From Alphaproteobacteria bacterium (GTDB taxonomy: Bacteria > Pseudomonadota > Alphaproteobacteria > Caulobacterales > Parvularculaceae): a stretch of 64,000 nt of DNA. Numbering within the stretch: the first letter of the stretch is position 1; every line of letters begins with the position of its first letter. Location of the stretch: positions 1 through 64,000 of the forward strand of contig JAUHYK010000003.1 in NCBI GenBank assembly GCA_030426465.1. Reading direction: 5' to 3'. Shown piece after piece: positions 44,073-53,054 of the stretch. Made by a program: the position numbers and the translations under genes. The notes beneath the pieces are model-generated. The model did no database searches, was not told where the DNA came from, and was given only the letters and a program-made list of their open reading frames with translations.

Positions 44073-44924
44073 ATGCTCCCCTTTGAGGATCAATATTTTC
44101 CGGTCGCCAGCGGGCTCAAGCTGCACGCGCGAACCTATGAAGGCGGCGATAAAACGCCGGTTCTTTGTCTTCACGGCCTGACGCGCAACGTCGCCGATTT
44201 TGAAGAGCTGGCGCCGAAGATCGCCGCGACGGGCCGCAGGATCGCCGCCCTTTCCTTTCGCGGCCGCGGGTGCTCGGATTATGATCCCGACTATCTGAAC
44301 TATCACCCGCTCACCTATCGCGACGATGTCTTGAAGGTGCTGGATGCGCTGAACATGCCGAAGGCGGTGCTGGTGGGCACATCGCTGGGCGGCATTACGA
44401 CCATGTTGGTCAACGAGGCGGCGCCGAACCGGGTCAAAGCCGCGATCATCAATGATGTGGGCCCCGACCTTGCGCCGGAGGGCATTGCGCGCATCGCTAG
44501 TTATGTCGGAAAGGACAACGGCCCGGCGGCGGATATTGAAGAGGCGGCGGCGCGCATCAAGGCGATCAACAGCGTCGCCTTCCCTGACGCCAGCGATGAG
44601 GAATGGATAAAATTCGCGCGCCGCACCTTTCGCGAGACCGATAAGGGCTGGACGCTCGATTACGATCCGAATGTCGCAAAGGCCTTGGCGGAAGTCGGCC
44701 CGGCGCCGGATTTATGGGCGCCGTTCGAGAGCCTTAAGAATAAGCCGACGCTGATTATTCGCGGCGGCATCAGCGATCTTCTGTCGCCGGAAATCGTCGC
44801 CAAGATGCGCGCCGTTCACCCCGGCTTCGATTACACGGAAGTCCCGAATGTTGGACACGCGCCGATGTTGACGGAGCCGGCGGCGTGGGATGCGATTGAG
44901 GCTTTCCTCGGAGAGATCGATTAA
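44073..44924 (+). CDS. Alpha/beta-fold hydrolase
   Basis: A 283-residue cytoplasmic alpha/beta hydrolase. LCLHGLTRN holds the oxyanion region, the nucleophile Ser is in GTSLGG, the acid is probably in RGGISDLLS and the His in VPNVGHAPML, giving a complete triad. It resembles the 3-oxoadipate enol-lactonase/haloperoxidase-like group. Substrate unknown. Second gene of a pair with the secreted protein, convergent with cysH, three bases between stops. Confidence 0.87.
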   Translation: MLPFEDQYFPVASGLKLHARTYEGGDKTPVLCLHGLTRNVADFEELAPKIAATGRRIAALSFRGRGCSDYDPDYLNYHPLTYRDDVLKVLDALNMPKAVLVGTSLGGITTMLVNEAAPNRVKAAIINDVGPDLAPEGIARIASYVGKDNGPAADIEEAAARIKAINSVAFPDASDEEWIKFARRTFRETDKGWTLDYDPNVAKALAEVGPAPDLWAPFESLKNKPTLIIRGGISDLLSPEIVAKMRAVHPGFDYTEVPNVGHAPMLTEPAAWDAIEAFLGEID

Positions 44925-44927
44925 AAT

Positions 44928-45677
44928 CTATTCTGCGCGCCCGTGAATGCCGCATTCGGTTTTCGCGGCGCCGCGCCAGCGGCCGGCGCGGATGTCTTCC
45001 CCCGCCGCCGCCGGGTGCGTGCAGGGCCAGCAGCCGATTGAGGGGTAGCCCTGCGCGATCAGCGGATGCGGCGGCAAATCCTGCGCCTCGTAATAGGCGT
45101 CGATGTCTTCTTTGCCCCAGCGCACCAGCGGGTTCACTTTGATATGGGTCGGCGAGGCTTCGAAGGCCGGCAGGTTCAACCGCCCGCCGCCATGAAACTG
45201 TTTGCGCCCCGTGATCCAGGCGTCGAATTCATCGAGCGCCGCGCCGAGCGGCTCCACTTTACGAAGCGTGCAGCAGGCGTCGGCGTCGTGCTTCCAGAGA
45301 TCGCCGGATGGATCGCGGAATGTTAAAGCTTCCTTCGACGGATGAATGTCGCGCACATCGGTGAGGCCCAGTTTCGCGACGAGTTTCTTCCGGTAGCTTA
45401 GTGTTTGCGCGAAATGCTTGCCCGTTTCGAGAAAGATGACCGGGATTGACGGATCGATTTGCGCGGCAAGATGCAACAGCGCCGCCGATTCCGCGCCGAA
45501 TGATGACACAAGTGCAATCCGGCCCGGAAATTCTTCCTTGATGGCGACGCGCAAAATCTCAAGCGCATCCTCGCCGGAATGCTTCAGCGCGAGACGGCGC
45601 GCACGCGCCTCCCGTTCGTCATTGGCGGCAATGTCGGGCAGATCTTCTGCACGCAGTGATGCTGATGCGCTCATCAT
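44928..45677 (-). CDS. cysH: Phosphoadenylyl/adenylyl-sulfate reductase
   Basis: A 249-residue thioredoxin-dependent reductase of the sulfate-assimilation pathway producing sulfite. Cys135-Cys136 (ACCTLRK) and Cys216/Cys219 (CWPC) are the [4Fe-4S] ligands of the APS-reducing type. The C-terminal ECGIH carries the catalytic Cys242. SSFGAESAALLHL is the nucleotide loop. The iron-sulfur ligands mean APS rather than PAPS is the likely substrate. Last gene of the cysG-DUF2849-gst-cysI-DUF934-cysH operon. Confidence 0.95.
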   Translation of the reverse strand: MMSASASLRAEDLPDIAANDEREARARRLALKHSGEDALEILRVAIKEEFPGRIALVSSFGAESAALLHLAAQIDPSIPVIFLETGKHFAQTLSYRKKLVAKLGLTDVRDIHPSKEALTFRDPSGDLWKHDADACCTLRKVEPLGAALDEFDAWITGRKQFHGGGRLNLPAFEASPTHIKVNPLVRWGKEDIDAYYEAQDLPPHPLIAQGYPSIGCWPCTHPAAAGEDIRAGRWRGAAKTECGIHGRAE

Positions 45678-45686
45678 GAAATTCCT

Positions 45687-46148
45687 TTACGCCGCCGCAG
45701 CCCGGTCAAGACGTTTGCGCCAGACAGGCGCGAGGTCGTCCGCCGCTGGCTGATAAGCAAAAGAGAATTCGCTCATGGCTGCATTGGCCCCGTCGACATC
45801 GCCGGTAAATTCAAACGCGTCGACACCGCAGCGAGCCATGAACAAAAGCTGGTCGCGCAATACATCGCCGCGGGCGCGGATTTCGCCCGTATAGCCATAG
45901 CGCTCGCGCAGGAGCCGGGCTTGGCTATAGGCGCGCCCGTCCTTGAAGGCGGGGAATTCAAGAATAATCGTTGAAAAACCTGCAAGATCGCATTTGACGT
46001 CAGCGAGTGAGGTGTCGTTGCTGATTTTGAGCGCCGTTGCATCTGCATGTTCCTGCGGATTATCGCGCCAATCCTCAAGCGATACTTCGGCGAGCGGCTC
46101 TTCAAGCGCCGGGAAAAGACGGCCGCGGGAAAGTTTAAGCAGCTTCAT
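45687..46148 (-). CDS. DUF934 domain-containing protein
   Basis: A 153-residue protein of the DUF934 family, almost always found between cysI and cysH and thought to aid sulfite reduction. Its biochemical role is unknown. Family blocks: EFPAFKDGRAYSQARLLRERYGYTGEIRA and RCGVDAFEF. The ATG at 46146-46148 overlaps the end of cysI by 14 bases. A longer frame further upstream runs inside cysI and is not real. Confidence 0.92.
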   Translation of the reverse strand: MKLLKLSRGRLFPALEEPLAEVSLEDWRDNPQEHADATALKISNDTSLADVKCDLAGFSTIILEFPAFKDGRAYSQARLLRERYGYTGEIRARGDVLRDQLLFMARCGVDAFEFTGDVDGANAAMSEFSFAYQPAADDLAPVWRKRLDRAAAA

Positions 46149-47790
46149 AAAGAGCCTCCTTGAAAGGTTCGGCGCCGAGACGGCGATAAGTGTCGAGAAA
46201 ACGTTCTTTGTCCTGACGGTGCTCGCGGTAGACGCCGACGAGTTTTTCCACCGCGTCCACAACCTGCTCGGACGACAGGCCGCGCCCGGCGATCTCACCG
46301 AGCGAGGCGTCCTCCGCGCCGGAGCCGCCCAGCGTGACCTGGTAAAACTCCTCGCCTTTTTTATCGACGCCGAGAATGCCGATATGACCGACATGGTGAT
46401 GGCCGCAGGCGTTGATGCAGCCGGAGATTTTTATCTTCAGCTCGCCAAGCTCTTCCTGTGCGTCGATGTCGGCGAAACGCTCGGAGATGCGCTGCGCAAT
46501 CGGGATCGACCGGGCGTTCGCAAGCGAGCAATAATCGAGCCCCGGGCAGGCGATGATGTCGCTGACGAGACCGATATTCGCCGTCGCGAGATCGGCTTTT
46601 TCCAGATCGGAATAGACCGCGTAAAGATCGTCTTTTTTCACATGCGGCAGGACGAGATTTTGTTCATGGGTCGCGCGCACTTCGTCGAGGGAGTATGCCT
46701 GCGCGATATCGGCGACCGCCTCCATCTGCACATCGCTAATATCGCCCGGAACGCCGCCAATGGGCTTCAGGGAAATATTGACGATGGCGTAGCCGGGAGT
46801 TTTATGGCCCACCGTGTTGAGGCGCAGCCAGCGCGCGAAGTCTTTATCGCTCGCTCTTTTCTCTTCCAGCGCCTCACTTTGATCGGGGAGCTTTTCAAAG
46901 GCGGGCGGCGCGAAATAAGCGTTGATGCGCTCCATTTCCTCGCGCGGCAGGTCGATCCCTGAGTCTTTTATCTGCGCCCATTCCGCCTCAACCATCTCGG
47001 CGAATTTTTCGATGCCTTCGGCGTTGACGAGAATCTTGATCCGCGCCTTGTACATATTGTCCCGGCGGCCTTCCAAATTATAAACGCGCAGGATCGCCTC
47101 GAGATAAGACAAGAGATATTTCTTCGGCAGAAACTTCCGGATCGTATGGCCCACATAGGGTGTCCGGCCGAGGCCGCCGCCGACAATCACTTCAAAGCCG
47201 ATTTCGCCTTCATCGTTTTTATAAAGGCGCAGGCCGATGTCATGCACCTTCACTGCGGCGCGGTCATGCTCAGCGGCCGTGATGGCGATTTTGAACTTGC
47301 GCGGCAGGAATGAAAACTCCGGATGGAATGTCGACCATTGCCGGATCATTTCGCAATAGGGGCGCGGGTCCTCGACCTCTTCCGCTGTGGCGCCGGCATA
47401 TTGGTCGGACGTCACATTGCGAATGCAATTGCCCGAGGTCTGGATCGCATGCATTTCGACATCGGCGAGATCATCCAGAAGATCGGGGACATCAACCAGC
47501 GCCGGCCAGTTATATTGAATATTCTGGCGTGTCGTGAAATGGCCATAGCCGCGATCATATTTGCGCGCGACTTCGCCCAGCCGGCGCATTTGCTTCGATG
47601 ACATGGCCCCATAAGGAACCGCCACGCGCAGCATGTAAGCATGAAGCTGCAGATAGAGCCCGTTCATCAGGCGCAGCGGCTTGAACTGATCTTCTGTCAG
47701 GTCGCCTGCGAGACGGCGCTCCACCTGGCCGCGAAATTGCGAGACCCGTTCAGCGACCAGCGTCGCATCGAATTCATCATAACGGTACAT
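46135..47790 (-). CDS. cysI: Nitrite/sulfite reductase hemoprotein
   Basis: A 551-residue siroheme and [4Fe-4S] enzyme performing the six-electron reduction of sulfite to sulfide. The cluster/siroheme cysteines are in CPGLDYCSLANARS and CINACGHHHVGHIG. SGNCIRNVTSDQYAG is the first-repeat substrate block. No CysJ flavoprotein is present, so electrons probably come from ferredoxin. Start ATG overlaps the gst stop in TAATG, indicating coupling to the GST gene upstream. Confidence 0.94.
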   Translation of the reverse strand: MYRYDEFDATLVAERVSQFRGQVERRLAGDLTEDQFKPLRLMNGLYLQLHAYMLRVAVPYGAMSSKQMRRLGEVARKYDRGYGHFTTRQNIQYNWPALVDVPDLLDDLADVEMHAIQTSGNCIRNVTSDQYAGATAEEVEDPRPYCEMIRQWSTFHPEFSFLPRKFKIAITAAEHDRAAVKVHDIGLRLYKNDEGEIGFEVIVGGGLGRTPYVGHTIRKFLPKKYLLSYLEAILRVYNLEGRRDNMYKARIKILVNAEGIEKFAEMVEAEWAQIKDSGIDLPREEMERINAYFAPPAFEKLPDQSEALEEKRASDKDFARWLRLNTVGHKTPGYAIVNISLKPIGGVPGDISDVQMEAVADIAQAYSLDEVRATHEQNLVLPHVKKDDLYAVYSDLEKADLATANIGLVSDIIACPGLDYCSLANARSIPIAQRISERFADIDAQEELGELKIKISGCINACGHHHVGHIGILGVDKKGEEFYQVTLGGSGAEDASLGEIAGRGLSSEQVVDAVEKLVGVYREHRQDKERFLDTYRRLGAEPFKEALYEAA

Positions 47791-48410
47791 TAGGCGGCCT
47801 TTTTAGATTTTGCAGGACGGACGCCGAGATCGCGTTCAATGCGCGCGACCCATTTCAACAGCGCCGGATGAGGCGAGAGGTCAAAGCCGCCTTCAGGCGC
47901 AACGCGCGTATAGGCGACGAGCGAAATGTCAGCGAGGGTGAGCTTGTCGCCAACGAGGTAAGTAGAGTTTTGCAAAGCGTCTTCGAGATACTTCAGCGCG
48001 GCGACGCCTTTCTCCATTAATCTCGGATCGATCTCAGCGTCTGATTTCTTCAAATAATGCTTTTGAAAACGGCGCACGGCGATGGCGGTTTCATGGGAAT
48101 ATTGCTCCCAGAAAAGCCATTCAAAAACCTTGGCGCGGGCGTAATCGCCTTTCGGCAACAGTCCGCCTTTATGAGCGCGATTGAGGTAAAGAATAATCGC
48201 GTTTGACTGCGCGAGTGATTTACCGTCAGGCATTATGACAACGGGAACCTGTCCCGCCGGGTTCATTTTCAGAAATTCCGGCGTGCGGGTTTCGGATTTC
48301 AAGACGCTGGTTTCAACCCAGTCATACTTCAATCCCAACAGATCGGCGGTCCATTTCACCTTGAGGCAATTGCCGCTGATCCCATCCCCGTAAATCTTGA
48401 GCTTCGCCAC
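47790..48410 (-). CDS. Glutathione S-transferase family protein
   Basis: A 206-residue GST. The N-terminal thioredoxin-like domain has GNCLKVKWTADLLG and NPAGQVPVVIMPDGKSLAQSNAIILYL, with the cis-proline and the Ser that binds the glutathione gamma-glutamyl group. The C-terminal helical domain includes LTLADISLVAYTRVAPEGGFDL. It lies inside the sulfite-assimilation operon between DUF2849 and cysI, overlapping cysI by one base. A role in glutathione-dependent sulfur handling is possible but unproven. Start GTG 48408-48410, three bases after the DUF2849 stop. Confidence 0.92.
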   Translation of the reverse strand: MAKLKIYGDGISGNCLKVKWTADLLGLKYDWVETSVLKSETRTPEFLKMNPAGQVPVVIMPDGKSLAQSNAIILYLNRAHKGGLLPKGDYARAKVFEWLFWEQYSHETAIAVRRFQKHYLKKSDAEIDPRLMEKGVAALKYLEDALQNSTYLVGDKLTLADISLVAYTRVAPEGGFDLSPHPALLKWVARIERDLGVRPAKSKKAA

Positions 48411-48413
48411 GAT

Positions 48414-48695
48414 TTAAGCCCCCGCCTGATAACCGAGATCCAGACGAACGGTCGGGCCCGATTTGCGGATGGTCTCGCGCAAGGCTTCACGGCCTGCAGG
48501 CGCGCCGGCGCCGTCAACTTCGATCAGATAAGCGTCGGTGATTTCCTTCACGCGGGCCTGCGCGGCGGCGAGAACGGATTTCGCGTCATCACCCTCAAAA
48601 CGCGCGGCGGCGGCGAGATCGGTTGTCCAACGGTCATCGTCGCCAAGATAGACAACGGCGCCGTCGCCGAGACGGTTTCCAGTGACGGCCTTCAT
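48414..48695 (-). CDS. DUF2849 domain-containing protein
   Basis: A 93-residue protein of the DUF2849 family, typically encoded just before cysI in Alphaproteobacteria. Function unknown. The N-terminal GDGAVVYLGDDDRWTTDLAAAARF and central EVDGAGAPAGREALRETIRKSGPTVR segments are typical. The start overlaps the cysG stop (ATGA), so it is made in step with siroheme synthase. Confidence 0.9.
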   Translation of the reverse strand: MKAVTGNRLGDGAVVYLGDDDRWTTDLAAAARFEGDDAKSVLAAAQARVKEITDAYLIEVDGAGAPAGREALRETIRKSGPTVRLDLGYQAGA

Positions 48696-50107
48696 GCGGC
48701 AGCCCTTTCTTTTCCAATAATCTCAATGAGTGTTTCGCCGTCAGCGAGCGCGGCGACCTCACCGATAACGAGGAGCGCCGGACCCTTGATCCCTCCAACC
48801 TCGATGAGGCGCGGCAACTCAGCCAACGATCCCTTGACGATTTTCTGGTTCTCACGCGTGCCGTTTTCCACGATAGCAACCGGCGTTTCGCACCCGCGGC
48901 CATGCTCGATCAGTCTGGCGGAAATGGTTTCGGCTTTGGTGACGCCCATATAGACGACCAGCGTATTTTTCAGCGCCGCCAGCGCCGACCAGTCAAGGGC
49001 GGGGTCGGCCTCATCTTTCGCGTGACCTGTCACAAAAGTGACGGCCTGGGCGTGGTCGCGATGGGTGAGCGCCATATTGGCGGCGGCGGCGCATCCGGTC
49101 GCGGCGGTGACGCCAGGGCAGACGAAAACGGGGATGTTTGCGTTCCGGAGCGCTTCCAGCTCCTCACCTCCGCGACCGAAAACAAAGGGGTCGCCGCCTT
49201 TCAGGCGCACAACCATTTTTCCCTCACGCGCCAATTCGATCAGGCGCGCCTCGATTTCTTCCTGAGGCACGGCGTGGTTCGACTTCGCCTTGCCCACGTA
49301 ATACCGGTCAGCGTCACGGCGGGCGAGATTGAGAATCTCGTCGCTCACCAGCCGGTCGTAGAGAATGACATCGGCGCGCTGGAGAAGCCGCAGCGCCTTA
49401 ATGGTCAGAAGATCAGGATCGCCCGGTCCGGCGCCGACAATATGCACCGCGCCGGGATTGGTCTCGATTTTTTGCTCCGATTGCGGACGATTAATCAGCG
49501 CGAGCATTGCCTCATGGGCGCCGGTCTCGTCACCGGCGAGAACTTGCGCCGCGATAGGGCCGTCAAAAAACGCCTCCCAGAACGAACGGCGCGCTTCCGG
49601 CGCATTCGTCGCTTTCACTGTGTCGCGATAACGATCTGCGAAGTCGGCGAGCGCGCCCAGTCGCGGCGGCAACAGGGCCTCAATGTCAGCGCGCAATCGC
49701 TTGCCCAGCACCGGGGCGGCGCCAGCCGTCGATATTGAGACCGTCACCCGTCCGCGATCGACAATCGATGGCGTCGTAAAATCGCAAAACGCCGGCTGGT
49801 CGACGACATTCAAAAGAACGCCAGCCATGCGGGCGATCTCGGCCCAGCGGCGCGCTTCCTCAACCGGAGTGTCCGCAATAAAGACCAGCACCGCCGCCTC
49901 GATGTCGGCCGCCACGGGCTGGCGCTCGAGCAGATAGGCGCGGGTTTGCAGCTCCGCCTTCGTTTCCGGCGCAAATTTCCGGGCAATCAGGGTCAGCCGT
50001 GCGCCCGCCGCCAGCATCAGCCGGGCTTTCGCCAGCGCCTCCGCTCCGCCGCCAATAATCAGCGCCGGGCGGTCTTTAAGGTCGATATGAGCCGGAAATG
50101 CGTTCAT
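48692..50107 (-). CDS. cysG: Siroheme synthase
   Basis: A 471-residue trifunctional enzyme making siroheme for CysI. The N-terminal ~210 residues are precorrin-2 dehydrogenase/ferrochelatase (NAD site GGGAEALAKARLML, STAGAAPVLGKRLR). Residues ~215-460 are uroporphyrinogen-III C-methyltransferase (HIVGAGPGDPDLLTIKA, RLKGGDPFVFGRGGEE). The ATG at 50105-50107 begins the conserved part. A GTG six codons upstream is an alternative. First gene of the sulfite-assimilation operon, so the siroheme cofactor and its user are coexpressed. Confidence 0.94.
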   Translation of the reverse strand: MNAFPAHIDLKDRPALIIGGGAEALAKARLMLAAGARLTLIARKFAPETKAELQTRAYLLERQPVAADIEAAVLVFIADTPVEEARRWAEIARMAGVLLNVVDQPAFCDFTTPSIVDRGRVTVSISTAGAAPVLGKRLRADIEALLPPRLGALADFADRYRDTVKATNAPEARRSFWEAFFDGPIAAQVLAGDETGAHEAMLALINRPQSEQKIETNPGAVHIVGAGPGDPDLLTIKALRLLQRADVILYDRLVSDEILNLARRDADRYYVGKAKSNHAVPQEEIEARLIELAREGKMVVRLKGGDPFVFGRGGEELEALRNANIPVFVCPGVTAATGCAAAANMALTHRDHAQAVTFVTGHAKDEADPALDWSALAALKNTLVVYMGVTKAETISARLIEHGRGCETPVAIVENGTRENQKIVKGSLAELPRLIEVGGIKGPALLVIGEVAALADGETLIEIIGKERAAA

Positions 50108-50116
50108 GATTAGATT

Positions 50117-50132
50117 TTCTAACACTATAGAA
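50117..50132. promoter_or_regulatory. Inverted repeat at the cysG promoter
   Basis: Perfect TTCTA-N6-TAGAA repeat about 10 bases upstream of the cysG ATG, inside the 263-base divergent gap to the LysR gene. It could be a repressor site or part of a -10 region. The remainder of the gap (50133-50370) is AT-rich and holds a second looser repeat ATTATT/AATAAT (50314-50340). No other element is recognised. Confidence 0.35.
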
Positions 50133-50370
50133 TTTCTGCGCCCGTCTTCGGGCTGGTTTCCGGCAAGCTATTCTCGGGTTTTCCCGTTCTCAATCGAATA
50201 TTTCTGCTAAATGCCTTAGCTTATCTGACGGGATCGCGCATTTTCTGCATTTTTTAGGAATTAGCTCACCTGATTAACGCTTCACAAGCGAGTGATACAT
50301 GCCTTGCCTCTTGATTATTTAGTAAAGCTATCCGAATAATGGCTTCGAATGAGGAGAGAGACCCTGAAAA

Positions 50371-51306
50371 ATGAAGCAATTGCCGCCCCTGAATGCGCTT
50401 CGCGTCTTTGAAGCCGCCGCCCGCCACTTAAGTTTCACTAAAGCTGCCGAGGAGCTCCATGTGACCCCCGGCGCTGTGAGCCAGCAAATCAAGGCGCTGG
50501 AGGACTTTCTCCAGACCCCGGTCTTTCGCCGTCACAAGCGCGCGCTCCTCCTCACGGATGAGGCGCAGGCGAGCTTGCCCATCCTCCGGGAAGGCTTCGA
50601 CAAACTGGTCGAGGCCGGGGAGATCCTCTCCAAAAAGGCTGACGCCGGCCGTCTCACGGTCTCGGTCGCGCCCTCCTTCGCGTCAAAATGGCTGGTGCCG
50701 CGCCTCGACCGGTTTCAGGAGGCCCATCCGGATATTGATGTCTGGGTTTCAGCCGACATGAATGTCGTCGACTTCGCGGTCGATGATGTGGACATCGCTA
50801 TCCGTTACGGCGCTGGGCGTTATCAGGGGCTCGTCACTGAACATCTGATGGCGGAGAAGATTGTGCCGGTGTGCAGCCCCGCCCTGCTGACCGGAGACAA
50901 CCCCATCAAGACCCCTGCGGACCTCGTCCATCACACGCTGTTGCATGACAGCGGCAACGACAAAGACCCGGGGTGCCCGACCTGGCCGATGTGGCTGAAA
51001 GCAGCGGGCGTCGAACACAAGACCGGCGATCGCGGCCTCAAATTCAATCAGTCGTCTCTCGTGATCGAAGCGGCGGTCGCGGGCAAAGGCGTAGCGCTCG
51101 CCAAGGCCGCGCTGGCTCTTGCCGATCTGGAAGCGGCGCGGCTCGTAATTCCGTTCGACCTCACGACCCCGACGGAATTTTCCTACTACCTCGTCCATCC
51201 GCCCTCGAAGTCGTCTTCGCCTGCGGTGAAAGCATTCATGGCCTGGGTGCTGAAAGAAGCGGCCGACAGCATGGACGCGGCGGATGCACAGGAAGCGGCG
51301 GCGTAA
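50371..51306 (+). CDS. LysR-family regulator, GcvA type
   Basis: A 311-residue LysR regulator of the GcvA group. The N-terminal winged helix is textbook GcvA (LNALRVFEAAARHLSFTKAAEELHVTPGAVSQQIKALE), and the effector domain contains VSVAPSFASKWLVPRL and DVDIAIRYGAGRY. GcvA controls glycine cleavage in E. coli, but alphaproteobacterial relatives regulate many targets. It diverges from cysG, so control of the sulfite operon is plausible though not shown. An imperfect GC inverted repeat (51325-51356) follows the gene. Confidence 0.92.
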   Translation: MKQLPPLNALRVFEAAARHLSFTKAAEELHVTPGAVSQQIKALEDFLQTPVFRRHKRALLLTDEAQASLPILREGFDKLVEAGEILSKKADAGRLTVSVAPSFASKWLVPRLDRFQEAHPDIDVWVSADMNVVDFAVDDVDIAIRYGAGRYQGLVTEHLMAEKIVPVCSPALLTGDNPIKTPADLVHHTLLHDSGNDKDPGCPTWPMWLKAAGVEHKTGDRGLKFNQSSLVIEAAVAGKGVALAKAALALADLEAARLVIPFDLTTPTEFSYYLVHPPSKSSSPAVKAFMAWVLKEAADSMDAADAQEAAA

Positions 51307-51526
51307 GCTGTCTGGAAAAAATTTGCGCCCGCATTGTGGGGGAACAACGCGGGCGCCTTACAGCGGTCCTGACGAGAGGGGGAGAGAAGCAGGAACCGCT
51401 GCCTTTCCGATAAGATGGCCTTCTTGGCGCTGCGATCAAGCGCGGTTGTGATGACAAATCCGTTAGGCCGATCACGATTGACGCCAGGCCCCTGCGGCAT
51501 TCAGTCCGTTGGACTTAAGTTAGCCA

Positions 51527-51976
51527 TCAGCCTGGTTCGTAACCCAATTGATCAAGGCAAGCGCAAACCGCTTCAAAGACCAGCAGCGTTGAAGCGTGAC
51601 GCTGTGGGTAGTCACGAATAGGTTGAAGCATGGCGAGGTCACACCAGCGCTCGTCCCACCCTTCGCCTGTGGGCGGCGCCCCATTTTCTTTCAGCATCGC
51701 CCGCATCCCATCCCGCAAGCGATATAGCTCCTTCGCTTCGGCGCCGATGATATTACGCGCGACGATGGAGGCCGACGCCTGACCAAGGGCGCAGGCCTTC
51801 GCCTCCATGCCGAAATCGGCGACGCGCCCGTCTTTCATCACGAGATCAACCGTCACTTCAGAGCCGCAAACGCGGCTCACCTTGGCGGCGCTGGCGTCGG
51901 GCGCGTCCAGACGGCGCGCCGGCGGGATCGCCGCCGCCGCGTCCAGAACGCCGCCCGTATAGAGTTCGCTCAACAT
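51527..51976 (-). CDS. IscU/NifU-like iron-sulfur scaffold protein
   Basis: A 149-residue protein of the IscU/NifU-N fold. Two of the usual cysteines are clear (RVCGSEVTVDLVM and AKACALGQASASI). The third is probably in AVCACLD near the C-terminus. It differs from housekeeping IscU (no LPPVK Hsc-binding motif) and resembles alphaproteobacterial scaffold-like proteins found outside suf/isc operons. Monocistronic, followed by a 220-base gap to the convergent LysR gene in which I see no gene. Confidence 0.85.
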   Translation of the reverse strand: MLSELYTGGVLDAAAAIPPARRLDAPDASAAKVSRVCGSEVTVDLVMKDGRVADFGMEAKACALGQASASIVARNIIGAEAKELYRLRDGMRAMLKENGAPPTGEGWDERWCDLAMLQPIRDYPQRHASTLLVFEAVCACLDQLGYEPG

Positions 51977-51997
51977 GCCGCTTTAAATGGCGGTTTT

Positions 51998-52693
51998 TTA
52001 CGGCAAGTCAAACAACAGAATTTCACTGTCGGCGAGCGCACGGAAAGAAACGCTTTCCTCCTCCGCGATCTTCGCGCCATCGCCCGCCTGCATCATGGCG
52101 CCGCCAATTTCCACGCCGCCTTTCGCAACCTGAAGCCAACCATAACGCCCGCTCCGGAAGTCGTGAGAGAGCGTCTCGCCTTCCTTAACCTTGGCGGCGT
52201 AAAGCGCCGCCTCCTGACGGATCGCGAAAGATCCGTCGCGCCCGTCCGGCGATGCAATCAGCGTCAGCGCGCCGTTCACCGTATCGGCGACCTTGCGCTC
52301 TTCATAATGGGGCGCACCGCCGCGCTCCTTTGGCAAAAGCCAGATCTGATAAAGATGAAGCGGGTCGACATCAGACGCGTTATATTCGCTATGGGTCACG
52401 CCTGAACCGGCGGACATATATTGCACCAGTCCCGGCGTGATGACACCGCCGCCGCCGGTCGAATCCTTATGCGCAAGACTTCCCTCCAGCACATAGGTGA
52501 TGATCTCCATGCTCTCGTGAGGATGGGTCGGAAACCCGGCGCCGGGATTGATACGATCTTCGTTGATCACGCGCAGCGCGCGATAGCCCATATGATCGGG
52601 ATGATAATAATTGGCGAAGGAGAAAGTGTGGTGCGTGTCGAGCCAGCCATGATTGGCGTGGCCGCGATCAACGCCTTTACGGATCGTGATCAT
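51998..52693 (-). CDS. Pirin family protein (YhhW-like bicupin)
   Basis: A 231-residue cupin protein of the pirin/YhhW family. Some members are quercetin 2,3-dioxygenases, others redox-sensitive cofactors. The N-terminal cupin has the metal ligands in FPTHPHESMEIITYVLEG and GSGVTHSEYN (three His and one Glu). The C-terminal cupin is degenerate. Length matches YhhW. Same strand as the IscU-like gene, 21 bases before its start, so probably one transcript. Confidence 0.92.
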   Translation of the reverse strand: MITIRKGVDRGHANHGWLDTHHTFSFANYYHPDHMGYRALRVINEDRINPGAGFPTHPHESMEIITYVLEGSLAHKDSTGGGGVITPGLVQYMSAGSGVTHSEYNASDVDPLHLYQIWLLPKERGGAPHYEERKVADTVNGALTLIASPDGRDGSFAIRQEAALYAAKVKEGETLSHDFRSGRYGWLQVAKGGVEIGGAMMQAGDGAKIAEEESVSFRALADSEILLFDLP

Positions 52694-53054
52694 GTAGTCT
52701 CCTTGTAAGCGCTTCGTCAGCGCCTGCGGGCTGGTGCATGCCGCAAAATGGCCGCCACGCCCATACCGCCCCCAAGGGGGCGGATCAGGTTGTTGATGAT
52801 TTCCTGACCATTTAGGGAGCTGCGGCCGCGTTTAAAGACCGCCCCCGCCCGCGGCACGAAGCTGTGATCAGCCTCCTCACCCCCGCGTGTCGAGCTTCAT
52901 CCCGGTCCGGCAACGCTTCGCCGCAAACCCATTGCCGAGCTCGCCGGCGGCGGCCAAGCTTCATTCCATCAAGGGGCGCCGGACGTTGCGTTGCCTATTC
53001 AGGACGCCCCCAAAGAAACAATACCGACAACGCACTCAGAAAAGGAAACCTGTC
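52694..53054. other. 361-base intergenic region
   Basis: Lies between the divergent pirin and secreted coiled-coil genes. It holds an exact inverted repeat CCGCCCCC-AA-GGGGGCGG (52766-52783) without a T-run, and the RBS AAAGGAAA (53041-53048) of the next gene. Frames crossing it have no protein-like features. Otherwise I see nothing in it. Confidence 0.5.

Noticed and set aside
51325-51402. Inverted repeats after the GcvA-type gene as a small RNA or terminator
   Set aside because: Stems have large loops and no T-tract. There is nothing else to support an RNA gene.
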